From Erigeron canadensis (Eukaryota; Streptophyta; Magnoliopsida; Asterales; Asteraceae): a DNA stretch of 64,000 bases. How positions within the stretch are numbered: position 1 is the stretch's first letter; each line of letters opens with the position of its first letter. The DNA lies in the NCBI RefSeq assembly GCF_010389155.1, contig NC_057769.1:6696735-6760734 (forward strand), written 5' to 3'. Positions 1-12,338 of this stretch are shown here, piece by piece. Both the position numbers and the translations under genes were made by a program. The notes under the pieces were generated by a model. That model had not been told where the DNA came from, did not search any database, and worked only from the letters and a program-made list of their open reading frames with translations.

Positions 1-374
1 TTACACGTATTAAACCTATCAGGTTTTTCAATACATTCTAGCATTACCAACACAACGCTTATTAACTTTTCTGCAAGTAACAGCTATCCCACTACATTAC
101 TACAGAATCGATTGTAAGCCACAAGACTGGCCTAATTAGCTTTCACGTCTTTCCATATTACATATAGCTTGCATAATGCAAAAACAATACTAACTACATT
201 AACAGGAGACAAATTACTAGTATACCTGCATTAAATCACACGAAGTCAAACTATTGACATATACAGCCATTTATACGTATTAAATCTATCAGGTCTTTCG
301 TCACCTTGTATCATAACCAATAGAACACTTATTAACTTTTCAGCAAGTAACGACTAATCCCACTACATACTACA
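1..374. repeat. Two-copy direct repeat, ~105 bp, offset 270 bp
   Basis: Positions 1-105 and 271-374 are diverged copies of one sequence. Both contain the blocks CGTATTAAA.CTATCAGG, CTTATTAACTTTTC.GCAAGTAA and CCCACTACAT in the same order. The copy at the left edge may continue outside the window. The stretch 375-1011, between this repeat and the stop codon of the POLYCHOME-like gene, shows no gene or recognisable element and probably holds that gene's 3' UTR. Confidence 0.6.
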
Positions 375-1011
375 TGGAAGCAACTGTACCTAAAATGCTA
401 GTTTGGCATCTACTTGTATCTTTAGTGCAAGAAAACTGCTAATTTCATAAATTAACAAAAGGATCACCCGTCAGACAGCATGTCTAAGCAAACTTAACAA
501 AGCAAGTACTAGTAAGATAAGTCTAATTGATAAACTAGGCACAGCCAGAACATAGTGCGATCAACAACATCAATAAGCCTATTAATGCTTTTATCTTCTG
601 AGAATAAACAGCAATAACAAATGCATTATTACTTATATCCAATCTCAACAACAAATACTATATTTAAGCAAATGACTCATGGGTACAAGAAAATACGATT
701 AGCTACTTGTCCCCGGAATGCTATTACTCAGGTTTACAGTTTCAACTAATGTATTACAAAATCAACTATGGATACAAGATATATCTTCTAACAGCTGGGA
801 TCATATCATTCTACACTAAATATAGACTAACGTTTCAAGAAGAAAAGCTAAACAAGTACTATTAACACTGGAAACCCAATCATCAGTTGATGATCCATCA
901 ACCAAACCAACCTTGCCCGTTCATCAATCCTGTGCTCAACAAGAGTTGAGAGCCTTCAACTGTACATCAATTCTAAGAAAGAGTTGATCAGCTTACCAAT
1001 TTCATTTCAGG

Positions 1012-2367
1012 TTACCGCATTGACATCAGAATTCTGACCTTTTTCTCTCTTTCAGCCTTTTTGGCAGCTGGGGTTCTCTTTGATCTAGCCAATTCCTCCA
1101 TCACCACTTTCTCAACAATGTCAATCGAGTTCAGCAGCCTCTTCGCAGGTGTCAAAAACTCTGATTCTCCTCCACTTTGATTAACAAAATCAGCAAATAT
1201 CATTGGCACCTTTCCCAAATTCGATGACTTATTTGTTTTAGATGCTATGTTTGGCTTCGGAGTCACTAAAGAAAGCTCTTGCTCGAGGTGAGCACCTGAT
1301 GGAGAAGGATCTTGATCAGCAGGCTGTTGTTGATAGATCCTTGTTGGGGCCGGGGTCTCCAAAACTTGACCATTAACATTTCCCAATCGCTCCCTTCTTC
1401 TCTGAATTGCCTAAATCAACATTTCAAAATCATAGAGATCAAATACAAAACATTTCAAAGCATCAAGTAGCTAATATTACAAATAGCATATACCAGTAAA
1501 GAAATGAAAAAACACATTTTCGCAAACTGTATATTCAATGATGCACACTTATGACCTAAACATCTATTACATAAGCGATAAATATATTTACACATGATCA
1601 GAACTTCAGAACACTTAAAAGGCACAATTGTGAACATAATAGTTAACTAGATTATCCATCACCCCACTTTTACAAGATCACAATCAAACTAAACTATCAA
1701 CACATTAACAAAAAGATTTGACAATGCCCACTTATCATCAATAAGATTATTTGTACTATTAACAAAAACTATCAACCCATTGATCTAAACAGAATTTTTT
1801 TTTATATTAACATGTTACAATAGTACAATCACAATGACTTGTAATTACATTATCTATGAATCCCATTTCGCCACACCCAAATATTCCATATATGCATACA
1901 ACCCCTTTTAGCATATACATAAAACAGAATTCTATAGAGACAATCCAAAAATATGTATGGTAGTACTTAAACAATACATAAACAGAAAAGAAAGAAAGAA
2001 ACGATACCCTATCAATATGAGTGATATCGGCAAGTGGCCTACGTGGATACCAAGAAGGTAATACACCATTTGCCCATGAATTTGCACCTCTTCCACGCCG
2101 TGAAACGTTGCGCGATGGTGGTGTGTTCTGTCTCTGGCCACCATGACTTTCAAACAAACCCCTTCCTCTAGTTAAATGTGCCACACCACCAGTGCGTTGA
2201 CCTAAGCCACCTCCGGTCAACGATGTCATACCCCATCTGAACGGTGTCTGATTTTCATCACCAATTTCATCTGGCCTAATTCGTGTTCTACCGACAGATG
2301 TTAAACGAAGACGATATATTTCGGCAACATCGTTTGGCCTAACAAGTCGATCACGTGCTTCCGGCAT
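1012..2367 (-). CDS. PYM: POLYCHOME/UVI4/OSD1-family APC/C inhibitor (2 coding exons)
   Basis: Exons on the minus strand are 2367-2008 (120 codons) and 1410-1012 (132 codons plus stop), joined by a GT-AG intron (1411-2007), giving 252 aa; Arabidopsis members are about 240 aa. The family (UVI4/POLYCHOME and OSD1/GIG1) inhibits the anaphase-promoting complex and controls endoreduplication, cell-cycle progression and meiotic exit. Three family signatures are visible: an N-terminal D-box RDRL (residues 5-8), a GxEN box GDEN (36-39) and a C-terminal Met-Arg tail. The body has RGRG-type basic repeats, VLPSWYPRRPLADIT at the exon junction, AIQRRRERLG at the start of exon 2, and a C-terminal block LLNSIDIVEKVVMEEL followed by KRTPAAKKAEREKKVR. 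The ATG at 2367 is chosen because MPEARDRL is the family start. Reading on past 2008 in the same frame is intron. UVI4 versus OSD1 subtype is not resolved; position near LBD genes favours UVI4. Confidence 0.93.
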
Positions 2368-2377
2368 GATTAATCAA

Positions 2378-2900
2378 CTGTAAAATGATTACATTTTTAT
2401 GTACAGATGATAAATTTCAGAAATACAAGGATGATAAAATAAATATAATTATGATATTATACTGAATACCTACTACAAGATCTGAAAAACCCAGATTACA
2501 ATCACAAAAAAGGTTGATTTTTATGAATACCCAGATGATAATATTAGGTTTAAAATGTGACCCACAAAAAACCCAAATTAAATTTTACAAAAAAAAAAAC
2601 TATAAACTAAATAAAACTACAAGATTTGAAAAACCCAGATTACAATTACAAAAAAGATTAATTGTTATAAATACCCATATGATAAAATTAGGTTTAAAAT
2701 GTGACCACAAGAAACCCAAATTAAATTTACAAAAAATAAATTATTATAAACTGAATAAAACTACAAGATATGAAAAACCCAGATTACAATTACAAAAATG
2801 ATTGATTTTTATGAATACCCAGATGATAAAATTAGGTTTAAAATGTGACCCACGAAAAACCTAAATTAAATTTAAAACTGAATAAGTAGTTGTTGTTTAC
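2378..2900 (-). other. Intron in the 5' leader of the POLYCHOME-like gene
   Basis: On the minus strand a donor CAG|GTAAAC lies at 2901/2900 and an acceptor TTTTACAG ends at 2378, ten bases before the ATG at 2367. The purine-poor sequence upstream of the donor (about 2902-3020) looks like a 5' UTR. The intron is about 520 bp and is mostly made of the 144-bp tandem repeat. Inferred from splice signals only. Confidence 0.6.
2472..2890. repeat. 144-bp tandem repeat, nearly three units
   Basis: The phrase ACTACAAGAT.TGAAAAACCCAG recurs at about 2472, 2616 and 2760, exactly 144 bp apart. Units share AAATTAGGTTTAAAATGTGAC and AACCCAAATTAAATTT. The third unit is cut short. Because 144 is a multiple of three, a long open frame runs through the repeat on the plus strand, but it is lysine- and asparagine-rich and low in complexity and is not taken as a gene. 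The array lies in the leader intron of the neighbouring minus-strand gene. Confidence 0.9.
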
Positions 2901-3046
2901 CTGATGAATTTGGATTGAAAATTTGGGGGTAATCGACAACAAAGGTGGAGAGTGTTTTTAATTTGGGGGTGAATTGAAGAAGTAGAAAAAGAGAGAGCGT
3001 TTGGGAGATGTGAAAAATGGTGAGTTTTGAATGAAATTTTGGGCGG

Positions 3047-3058
3047 TATTATATAATA
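3047..3058 (-). promoter_or_regulatory. Probable TATA box of the POLYCHOME-like gene
   Basis: The palindromic TATTATATAATA lies about 150 bp upstream of the proposed leader-intron donor on the minus strand. It is followed by a CT-rich stretch typical of a plant 5' UTR (CTCTCTCTTTTTCTACTTC, read on the minus strand). No unambiguous E2F or mitosis-specific motif was recognised nearby. Confidence 0.5.
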
Positions 3059-3763
3059 CTCGTAGTTTTGGTTTTTGGTTAACGTTCCGAAATTAGGCGA
3101 TTAATTTTGAATTGGTTTGTAGTAATTAGTTAGTAAGCATGTGCAACAAGGATTAGGAGAGTGAGATTCTTGAAATTCAAATTGTTTTCGTTAAGCAATT
3201 GGGCGGGCTGGATTTTGTTTCGGTAAAGTTACTAAAATGCCCTTTATTTTGGTTGTTTGTGGGGTTAAAAGTGTAAAATTGGTGGGATCATAGTTGTACG
3301 AAGAGAAAGAAAACTCCGAAAAGTCAAAGTGTGAGTCTTTAACCGCAACCCTTTTCTTCCTTTTCTAGTTTCCTATGACCACGGTATGCATTGTTGTGGT
3401 GGTCAACTTTTTTTTTTATTTAAAGAAAAAGTATATATATTAATTAATAAAACTAACATGTTACACAGACAATATGACGATGGCTGTGGCAGTGATGATG
3501 TAGTAGTGGGGCGATTGTTGGTGGTTAAAACAGCATCAAGTGGTGTAAATAATTAATGTAATGATATAAATGATTAATTGAGATATTTTAAAATAAAAAT
3601 GAATGATAGTTTAATCTAACCATTAATATTAAAGAGTAGTGTAAATGAAAATATTGCACAACTTTCCAACACTTTTAAAAATAAGTTGTTGTTTTTTTAT
3701 TAGATATTATAGATAATTGTACAGTATAATAAGTTACTAAACAGTCTCAAATAGTATAAATAT

Positions 3764-4083
3764 TTATACTCCTTTATAAAAATTATCACACCCCCCCTTC
3801 TTTAGAAATTGTCACACAATAGTTACAAGCAGAATTACTAAAATACCTTTAATAAACACCCACTATGGAAAGAGTTTTTATAAAATACCAAATTTGCGTT
3901 TAATGAATCACTTTAAACATTTATTATAATAATTAACATTTTAAGCTCTTATCTTTTAAAAATTATCACAATTACATTAACCTACACCACTTGACACCAC
4001 GACCACCACCAATAGTACCATCACCGACACCACTAGACCTCCCTCCCCACCACCACCGTCGAATTACGCGGGTACCATGCTCG
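3764..4083 (+). mobile_element. Helitron-like non-autonomous element with CACC-rich 3' part
   Basis: The left end (ATACTCCTTTATAAAAATTATCAC) resembles the 5' ends of related copies at 56253 and 59625. The right part holds a CACCACC/GACCACC-rich tract, then ACGCGGGTACCATG and the terminal tetranucleotide CTCG at 4080-4083 followed by T. This matches a variant of the Helitron 3' terminus (hairpin plus CTRR, inserted before T). The start is approximate. The stretch 3059-3763 to its left shows nothing recognisable. Confidence 0.45.
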
Positions 4084-4702
4084 TAAATATTAAATGAAAT
4101 CAACAAAGGTATTAAAATTGGATTAAAAAAAACACATAAGTGAACGTCAAAAAAAATCCTTGAATGTAAGACTAGTAGGAGCAAGGCGTTACTCGGCCAA
4201 AAAATGCTCAAGAACGCCTGAAAACGCTCAAGCGGCGCCAATCACACCACTCCAAGCGGCGTTCTCGCTTCAAAAGTTGGTGACCCCGACAGAAAAAAAA
4301 AAAATGGGTGCAAAATGCTAGTCTCAAGGCAATTTGTCCAAATTTGAACATTGGCCACGACTCATTTTGTCTAAATTTGAACCAAAATTATTTTTTATTT
4401 TTTTTTTTAACCTCCTTCTTCTTCTACCTCATTCTTTCTTTCCTACTTTCAAAATTCTCTCTACTTTCGCTCTATATTTTTATAAAATTATCACAATCTT
4501 TTATAAAAAAAATGTATCCATACTACAACAACCCCAATTTAACGAAGATTTGAAGACTTTGGCGATCGACACTTCCAACCTTCGCAAAGCCGGCCGACTT
4601 ATGATTGGGAACATGAAAGAACAAATCCGTTCCAAACATCGAAAGTTTTATATTTGAATAAACGACATTTGTGACTCGCAACCTGTACTATATATTACTC
4701 AC

Positions 4703-4906
4703 TTGAAAAAGTCCAAAATCTTGGCATGCTTTTACAATTTGTTGAGCTATGAGAGCTCGTTTGGGGCCATCGATTCTTTCAAGATCTATGATCGGAATGT
4801 CTTTCGATGGTGGAATTATGCATGTTCCTGGCCTCCTTTCAGGTGGGAAAATATAGCTTTCCTGCAAAGATTGAACGTTAGACCAGTTGGAAATGAGAAC
4901 ATTCAT
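4703..4906 (-). pseudogene. Orphan first exon of a 2-oxoglutarate/Fe(II) dioxygenase (H6H/DMR6-like)
   Basis: The minus-strand reading from ATG 4906 gives 68 residues with the layout of the dioxygenase N-terminal domain: MNVLISNWSNVQSLQES, then IPPSKDIPIIDLERI and IAQQIVKACQDFGLFQ. It closely resembles the start of hyoscyamine 6-dioxygenase-type enzymes. The frame ends at an intact donor CAA|GTGAGT (4703/4702), exactly where this family splits Q from VINHG. No following exon with the HxD...H iron site or the RxS 2-oxoglutarate motif could be found on the minus strand down to 3062. The catalytic part is therefore missing, and this is a gene fragment rather than a working enzyme. An in-frame ATG at 4945 would add 13 residues unlike the family. 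Confidence 0.75.
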
Positions 4907-4909
4907 GTT

Positions 4910-5835
4910 TTCCAATGATGGTTCGATAGTTATGAACCAAAACACACATTACATATTGATATTTATAATAGGCATACTCTAAAGTATAAACCCCAACATC
5001 ATGTCTTGATCGCCTTTTTAAGCATATATTAATGAAAACCAAATTGGTCGAATTTATCATTTTTTTTTCCGTTTAATATATTATGTCAATAGGGTTGGTG
5101 ACTTATTGACAAGGCCTTTAACTTTGATAGATATCACTTGAAATTTGAGACTTTGAGTATCACACTACATATTTATCGGGATGGATTATTATAGAATTTC
5201 GAAAGTTTTGATTTCCATCCCAAACGTATGTATAACTTAGGAGAATTATAGGATCATTTATCGTCATTATAAAAAATTGTTATCTTCAAAAGTTGGACCA
5301 CAACTAATTGTATATGATATGATAATTAATATTAATTTGTGTTGTAAGCTAACATTTGGAAAATCAACTTAAGATTTCTTAGCAAATCACTATGACTGCG
5401 ATATGAAGGATGATAATTGTACGAATTCGAGTTCATATAATGTTTAAGTACTTCAAAGAAATGGACATGTTGTTTCTTAGCATTTACATTTACAGTGATA
5501 TAATTGTCATTATTAAGTTATTGATTTTATTCAAATTCAAATTATGTTTCTAATATACCGGTTCTTCATAAAATGGACCACAATTCATTCATCGTAGATA
5601 AAATAATATTAGTGATGTACGTAATCGAAAATGATTAAATATGTAATACCTTGGCAAATAATTGTACTTTGGAAAGTTATATTTCTGGATAATAAATTGT
5701 TAAAAGCTATGTTACTATATATAACGATTTACAGAAATTGATGTTTGGCCCATTGTATTCCTTTTTTTAGTCCTTTTTGAGATTGTTGATAAATTAGGAT
5801 TATATATCCGGTTACATTATTTGGGGTTGAATACG
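4910..5835. other. AT-rich stretch with no recognised feature
   Basis: No open frame with family resemblance, RNA gene or terminal-repeat element was seen on either strand. The sequence to the left of the dioxygenase exon (4308-4657) has two short plus-strand frames without recognisable homology, and it also remains unexplained. Confidence 0.5.
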
Positions 5836-6188
5836 GGTATGTTTGGCAAAAGTAGCTGACAGTTGTAGCTTGTAGTTGTAGTTTTTAGTTGGGCTATAAA
5901 TTGTAGCTCTTAGTTGGAGCTGTAAGATAAAACTTTTATTTTTTAAAAGTGTTTGGTATGATAATTATAACTGAAACTTTAAGAGGTATTTGTGTAGCTT
6001 TTAAAGATTAAAAGTTTAACCGAAAAACTAAAGCTTCTAAAATGCTATTTCAACTAGCGTTTTATTTTGGACCTTTTTTTTCAAATAAAAGATAAAGATA
6101 GTTGCATCTGAACAAAATTTTTAACTTTATGAGTTTTTAGTTTAAAATAAAAAACTAAAATTTTTGAAAAGTGTGCCAAACATAACCT
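5836..6188. mobile_element. MITE-like element with TIR GGTATGTTTGGCA
   Basis: The left end reads GGGTATGTTTGGCAAAAGT. The right end reads ACTTTTCAAAA-type sequence closing with GTGCCAAACATAACC, whose complement is GGTTATGTTTGGCAC. The roughly 350-bp interior is rich in TAGTTGTAGCT/AGCTTTT blocks and has no coding capacity. A convincing target-site duplication was not found, so the superfamily is uncertain. Confidence 0.6.
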
Positions 6189-6809
6189 ATGTAGGGTTTG
6201 ATCATTGATAGATCATTTTGCATGGATAAGATGTGGAGGAATTTTGTTATAAATCATTTTCGGATAAAAATATATATTTTAAGTATCAAATAGTGTCCTA
6301 ACTTGATAATGGGCTATCGGTTGTTTAATGTATAGCAAAACTTACACTTGGTAAAACTTTTTAAGAGAAACCCAAATGCCTAATCACTCGACCAGTTGGT
6401 CATTAGCCTAGTTAAAAAAGGGAATAATTTCCACACTTTCGAAGTTTTTGTTGTGTTTATTGAAATTTTAAGATAAAAGGAAAGGCTTTAAATTTATGAA
6501 TGCTTTTAGCTGAAGAAATTCATATCGTTATAAAAAGTGATAACACAGAATATGAGAATAAGTATAAAAATCTAGTATTTAACTATTTGTTTGTTTTAAA
6601 CACGAAAATGAGCGTGCTTCTCCTAATACTGAATCTTTTAGGAAAAAATAAAGGATGAAAATTGGAGTCTTGGAAGTTGGAAATAACCTTTTGCACTAAA
6701 CTCATCTGTAGCCACCTCAAAATTGATTATAAGCTGAGGCTTTTTGTGGCAATTTTTATTTGTAGTAATTATTACGCTTTAGAATTTTAGTTTTAAAGTG
6801 TTGTATTAG

Positions 6810-7260
6810 ATTGTCAAATGTGGGGAGGAGGAGGAATCTGTGGAGCACCTTTTATGTAACCGCAGGACTGGCTGTTAGAGTATGACATTTTATCAGCAAG
6901 TAGTGCGACACTCCAACATTTTTTATCTTTGACATGAAAGATCTATTAGAGCATCACAAACTTGCAAGGAAGAACAAGGAGGAGAAAGAAGCTTTAAAAG
7001 GCATCATTATGATAAGTTGTTGGTGTATATAGAAGGCAAAAAACGAGATAAAGTTCGAGAATGCTAGAGTTAGTACTACGAGGATCATTCAAAACATAAG
7101 ATCTCTTGGTTTTTTATGGTTTAGAAGTAGGACGAAGAATAATAGTATTTCATGGGCGGATTGGTGTAAATTTAAACTCTTGTAATTACTTGTATATGGA
7201 TACCGCCGGTGGTTTGCCGGGGTGAATACGAATACAAAAGTTAACTTTCAAAAAAAAAGA
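6810..7260 (+). pseudogene. 3' end of a LINE retrotransposon (reverse-transcriptase C-terminal region)
   Basis: The plus-strand reading resembles the end of plant L1-type LINE ORF2. It has EESVEHLL (about 6825-6855), then DLLEHHKLARKNKEEKEALKG (from about 6931), and then a stretch close to the usual IRSLGFLWFRSRTKN...ISWADWCKF (about 7090-7175). A stop in the WCIWKARN region and a frameshift after EHLL show it is dead. It ends in a short A run near 7249-7259, as expected for a 5'-truncated insertion. The stretch 6189-6809 holds nothing recognisable. Confidence 0.7.
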
Positions 7261-7261
7261 T

Positions 7262-9093
7262 TGTCAAATAAATACATTTGATATTTAGGTCATGGCTGGC
7301 AGATTTTGGATTTTTGGTAATTTAATATTAAGAGAAAATTTCATTATATCACCATGTGGTTTGTCATTATATTATTTTTCGCCCATGTGCTTTTTTATTA
7401 TTATTATTAGATCACCCTAAGGTGACTTTTTGCTTCATTACACACCCCTCCTTGTAACGGACGTTAGCATGGCTCTGTTAAGTCCTCAATGTGCATTACA
7501 CATGAGGTTATATTTGTCTTTTTACTTCTAAATACCCTCCTCTTCATCTCTTTCTTATTCTTCTTTTTCCTCCTTTACTTTTTTCCGGATCTAAAAACAT
7601 TCATCCTAATATCCTATGCTAAGGAAACTTATTTTTGTGTATTATTATGAGAGAAAGGGGAGAGATATGGGGTAGTGGGTGTGATATACTCCGTATATAA
7701 TAGAAAAGTAATAATATAATTGTTATTAACATTTTTCGAAAAGCTACAGATGAAAAAATCTTCTTCAATCAAGCACGCATAGTATTTTCTTTATATTTTA
7801 TTCATATTTATTGTTGTATACAGAGTTCTATTATAAGAATGATATCTGAGTATAACCAAACAATTTTAATACAATGATAGTATTCCTTAGCATTCTCTTT
7901 CTCTTTCTCATTCCTTCATATGAACCAGGTACCCCATAGACTCTGTATAATGTGCAAAAAACTTAGCATGAAATTAAGATACATTATAGGTTTTGTTTCA
8001 AGGGTTTCAAACCTATACTCTATCTTAAATTCATTCTAAGTTTTTTTGCACATTAACTTAAAAGTTTAGCATTCTAAAAACTTTGGGATGGATATAGAAT
8101 TTTTGTTTATGAGGGCTTGGCTTGAATGCAGGCTCAAGTCTAATGGAAAGAGTTTACCTTATTAATCGCTATGCCTTAGTCATACTTTAAATTGATGCGT
8201 AAGAAAAGTTGGAATAGAAGTATAGAACTAGAATATGGTTTTTGTTTCAAGGGTTTTTGACTTTTTGGCCCAAATACAATAAATATAGTCATATAAGTTG
8301 AGTAGCAACTTGGTTCAAGCCCAACATAAGCCCAACTTGGTCAAAGTCCAACTTAAGTATACACGTATTAATGTATAGTGACTTAGTGAGTTTTTAGATA
8401 TTCGAATATTCTGAAAAGTGCCATCCGGATATTTATTTTTTCGAATAATTTCGGATCGAGTTCTTTGATGTTTTGGAATTAGATGATTTTTTAAACACCC
8501 CGGAAACAAACACAGAGATTAAAGTCAGTGTTTTAAATATCGGTTCATACTGGCCGGTCTAACCAGTTAAACCCGGCACCGAAAGTTAGGCCGATTCTAA
8601 GTCCGGTATTTTCACTAATCCTTAGCTGTAGTTTTTTCCAGTTTTGTCCGGTTTTTCCGATTAAACCGCTATGCAGTTTTTTTTTTTTAAATAATTTTTT
8701 AATGTTATTCATTTGTTATTTATGAATGTCAAAACATTTTTTTTTATGAATTACCTATTTGATAAATATAACTTGTTATGAAATAATGAAAGTTAAGCTG
8801 GTGTGATTAAAATATTGGTTTTAAAACATTGATTAAAACTCAAATTTTGTCAACCACGAGTCCACCACAAAGAACATTTGTGACCATAACTCGAAAATGA
8901 AAAATGACAATCTTTATAAAAAAAAACAGCATAATAATTCTTTTAATAACATTAAAACATGAAATGTCCACTTATTTTTTTTAATTTTCTTGATCTTTGG
9001 ATTGAAATCAAAGGTCAAGATTTAAAGATCATCTTTGAATGCTGACCATTGATTTTAATTCAAGGGTTGAGATTAACAACTTTATCCCTAAAG
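7262..9093. other. Non-genic stretch
   Basis: No gene was recognised. Around 8530-8670 there is a tract with repeated CCGGT/ACCGG and GTTTAACC-like words that resembles a degraded transposon end; a similar tract lies at about 58070-58140. Minus-strand frames here are short and lack family resemblance. Confidence 0.5.
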
Positions 9094-9286
9094 TCTATAT
9101 ATATATAAAAGACTATCAGAAAGCGCTTACTTGACGCTCTTCTAGCCCGCCATGTCAGCATTTTCTGACGTGACGTCACCAGAATGATTTGCTTGACACA
9201 TCATCAGCCACATCGTCAACTTACGTGCTGATGTGTAGAATCCACTTAAGCATTATAAGATATAAATTAGCTTTTTATAAAAATAA

Positions 9287-9360
9287 TGGGGATGTTGGTC
9301 TCGAACCCGTTACCTCCCCAATATTAACAGTGGACTTTTACCAGTTGACCCAACATTGCT
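9287..9360 (-). repeat. tRNA-derived SINE-like unit (pol III A and B boxes)
   Basis: On the minus strand there is an A-box-like TGGGTCAACTGG (9352-9341) and a B box GGTTCGAGACC (9307-9297), spaced as in a tRNA. The ends do not pair into an acceptor stem and no clean anticodon arm can be drawn. It is therefore read as the head of a SINE or another tRNA-derived repeat, not a functional tRNA. Confidence 0.5.
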
Positions 9361-12338
9361 TTTGTTCATAAATTTGAAAATCATGATTGTTATCTGATCA
9401 TTCCGATCCAACCTAAATTTAGGAATTAATTATCCCATATCTTTCCCATTAATTAATCATCCTCTATCCCCAAACCCCTTCCAATTTTCAATTTCTAAAG
9501 ATAACTTAGAATTCCTACACTTTAGGGATTCAGGGTTTTTAAATTAAATGGCTAAACAACGCATATATCAAACGCATTCAATATTCTAATTTTTTTAATA
9601 TCTACAGTCAAATTCATGCTATCAACACCTATTCCAGATTAGATTTTTCAATCCTTTCACTGTATTATCATTTTATCAATTTTCATTGCATTTTTGTGTT
9701 AAGAAATAATGAAATTGTTATATATATATATATTTATATATATATAGGAATTTCGGTATGGGTTTTGAAAATGTAAATCACATTTGATTAAAATAGTATT
9801 TTGGAGGTATAAATCATGAATATTGGCGAGTTTTTTTTGTGATATATATATATTGTTTTGCAAGATTCATGTATGTGGTTTTATGTGATCTTTTTAAATT
9901 GAATTTTTTTTTTGTTCTTATATAAGATTTAGTTATTGTATTTTAGTGGGTTCTCTTAATGCCAGATCGATATTTTTTTTTAGTCCTGTAAGTATGATTG
10001 TGAGTTTCGCTCAAGGTACCAATTCTGTTGTAAAGTGACGATGCTCATAATTAATACAAGATATAAACACACATCTTTAGTGCCATAGGAGATACTGTTA
10101 TTTAAAAAAAAAGATGTATGAGTCTTAAAATGTAGGCCAGTAAAAATTCTTCTAAGTGAACTGTAATTTGTATCATAATCCTCAGCATCAAAATCAATGT
10201 AATATTTTGGTCGTAATTTTTAGTCAGCTAAGAAATCATTAAACATGATCAAATCATATGTGTATGTGTCTATATATATACACATATATTTGTGTGTATG
10301 GTACATTGGTACCCGCATTATGTGGTGCTGGTGAATAGTTTTTGACGGTTTTTGAATTTTTGATGGTTATCTATGTTTCACGACAGTTGCTAGAACGGTG
10401 TAATCGAGGGGGAGAATGGCTTGATTTGGGTTGTTCCTATTTATTATTTAAACACAAGTCTGAGATGTAGGTACACTAAAATCCATTTCACCTTTTTATG
10501 AAATTTTTTATGCATTTTTTTTTATCTTAATCTATATATCATTTGTTAACGACCTCCTGTTTTATTAGGCCAACAAGAAGGTGCTGACATAGTGAGATAC
10601 AGGTCAATCTAATCCGGCTTCTTGGCCCGTGACCTAACCTTGTGTAACCCGTTTACTAGCCTTTGTAGATCTGATTTGCTCAAAATGGACCAAATATTGT
10701 TTCTCACATTTCCATTTTTTCCATGAATTTGCAGGTACACTTAGATACCGAACAGGGAGAAATGGACATGCCAAATTCAGGCTGCCTGGTATATCAGCTC
10801 TACAATCAGAGGTCTCTACACCATTCATAATTTGTCTTATTTACATATGCATTTGTTGTGTTTTATGGCAAATAGGTCAGACACGATAATATGTAGTACT
10901 CAAAAATGAGTCAGTCGGTTTGGGGATTATAGAATCTAAAAAATCATTCAAAACGTTGAATAAATTTTGTAGCAATATTGTTTTCTAATCATTACAATAG
11001 TACTAATTAGGTGAAGAGAATTTCACCCACAATGGTCGACCTGCAGTAAGATGACCAGTCTCATTTTTTTTTAACGGTTATGATTTATTATGAGACTTGC
11101 CTAAATTATTATTTTTGCATTAAGGTTGGTTTATTCTCGGCAGTGGAAAAATACTGAAGCTTTTCGTTGATCCATTTATAAACAACTACAGTACATTGTT
11201 TTTCTATTTAAACACAACTGCATAACTTGGCTATAAAGATTAGGTAACTTCAAACACATCTCATTCACCTTTGGCTTCGATTAACTTTAAACTTAGAAAA
11301 GATGTGGTGTTGTGTTGATGACACCATTCAGTTCAGGTAATTAATTTAATAATCTTGATGGCTAGATGCACTCATTCCATTTAATAATCTCCCAACAAAA
11401 CCTTAAGCCATATTACTCCAACCTTTGCAAATGACAGTTCCATAGGTCTCTGCGCCACAAGCATCTACATGTTATTTTTTCCTCTTGGTATATGTAGATA
11501 AATGCAAGAAATGAGCTAGGTCTTGCTACAGATGAAGGTATGCATATCACAACTTGATGCTTAATGAAGTTCAATTTTGAAATTATGTGGTTCTATATAG
11601 AGACATAGGGTTACTCAAATGTAATTGGATGTAGTAGTTAGGCTAATTCCAAGTATGGTGGAGTTATTGTGTCCAACATATACTATCAAGCGGACAACCA
11701 TGAAATAGAAAAGTAAACATTACTTGAATCGGTAAAAGGTATTTTGAGTAGAAATAATGGATTGTGATATGTAATTTGGGCTTTTGGTTGTGGGAGTTCG
11801 GGCCTATGGTTTGTGTAATTTTGACTTTTTCTTAGCGAGCATATAAGACTAAGGTTTCTTTCTTATAAACTTCATTATATGTTCTTAAAACTTGAATATA
11901 TGTATTATGTTTTCCTCTATCTATCTTTTTGGATTTAAAAGCTTACTATTTGATTAAATGTTATTCTTGATGAGTAAAGTCCGGACCTTGTGAATGTATG
12001 GGATGTCCTGGTTGCTATATTTCAAATTGAAACGATACAAGTCTAAACCACGATATTTAGAATCCCTAAGAATTAAAAGTGAGTTTTACATGTTTTATTT
12101 ACAAAAGTTGACTAAGATGATAATAACAAACACACATGGTTCTGTCAGAGCTGAGGAAAGTTGAATAATTGGTTACTGAGATTGTAAGATTTGTTGGCCT
12201 TTACATGGGTTTATTATGTAGCAATCTCTCATGGGAAAAGCAGGGTGTCTAATTCTAATTGTAAATAGGAACAAATAATATGGCTTTGGTTTACTAGCAA
12301 GATGTTATAAATAGATCCACCTCTCAAGTCCTCCATAA

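Noticed and set aside
1807..2007. Continuation of the POLYCHOME-like exon 1 frame (VSFLSFFSVYV...)
   Set aside because: Follows a clear GT donor and is hydrophobic and unlike the family, while exon 2 at 1410 continues the family sequence exactly.
2514..2801. 95-codon plus frame in the tandem repeat
   Set aside because: It stays open only because the 144-bp period is a multiple of three. Lys/Asn-rich low-complexity sequence inside a leader intron.
4308..4657. Two overlapping plus frames (81 and 107 codons) including FNEDLKTLAIDTSNLRKAG
   Set aside because: Looked faintly like a transposon ORF leader, but no family could be recognised, so it is not annotated as a gene.
9287..9360. Possible tRNA gene on the minus strand
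   Set aside because: A and B boxes are present but no acceptor stem or proper anticodon arm forms, so it is called SINE-like.
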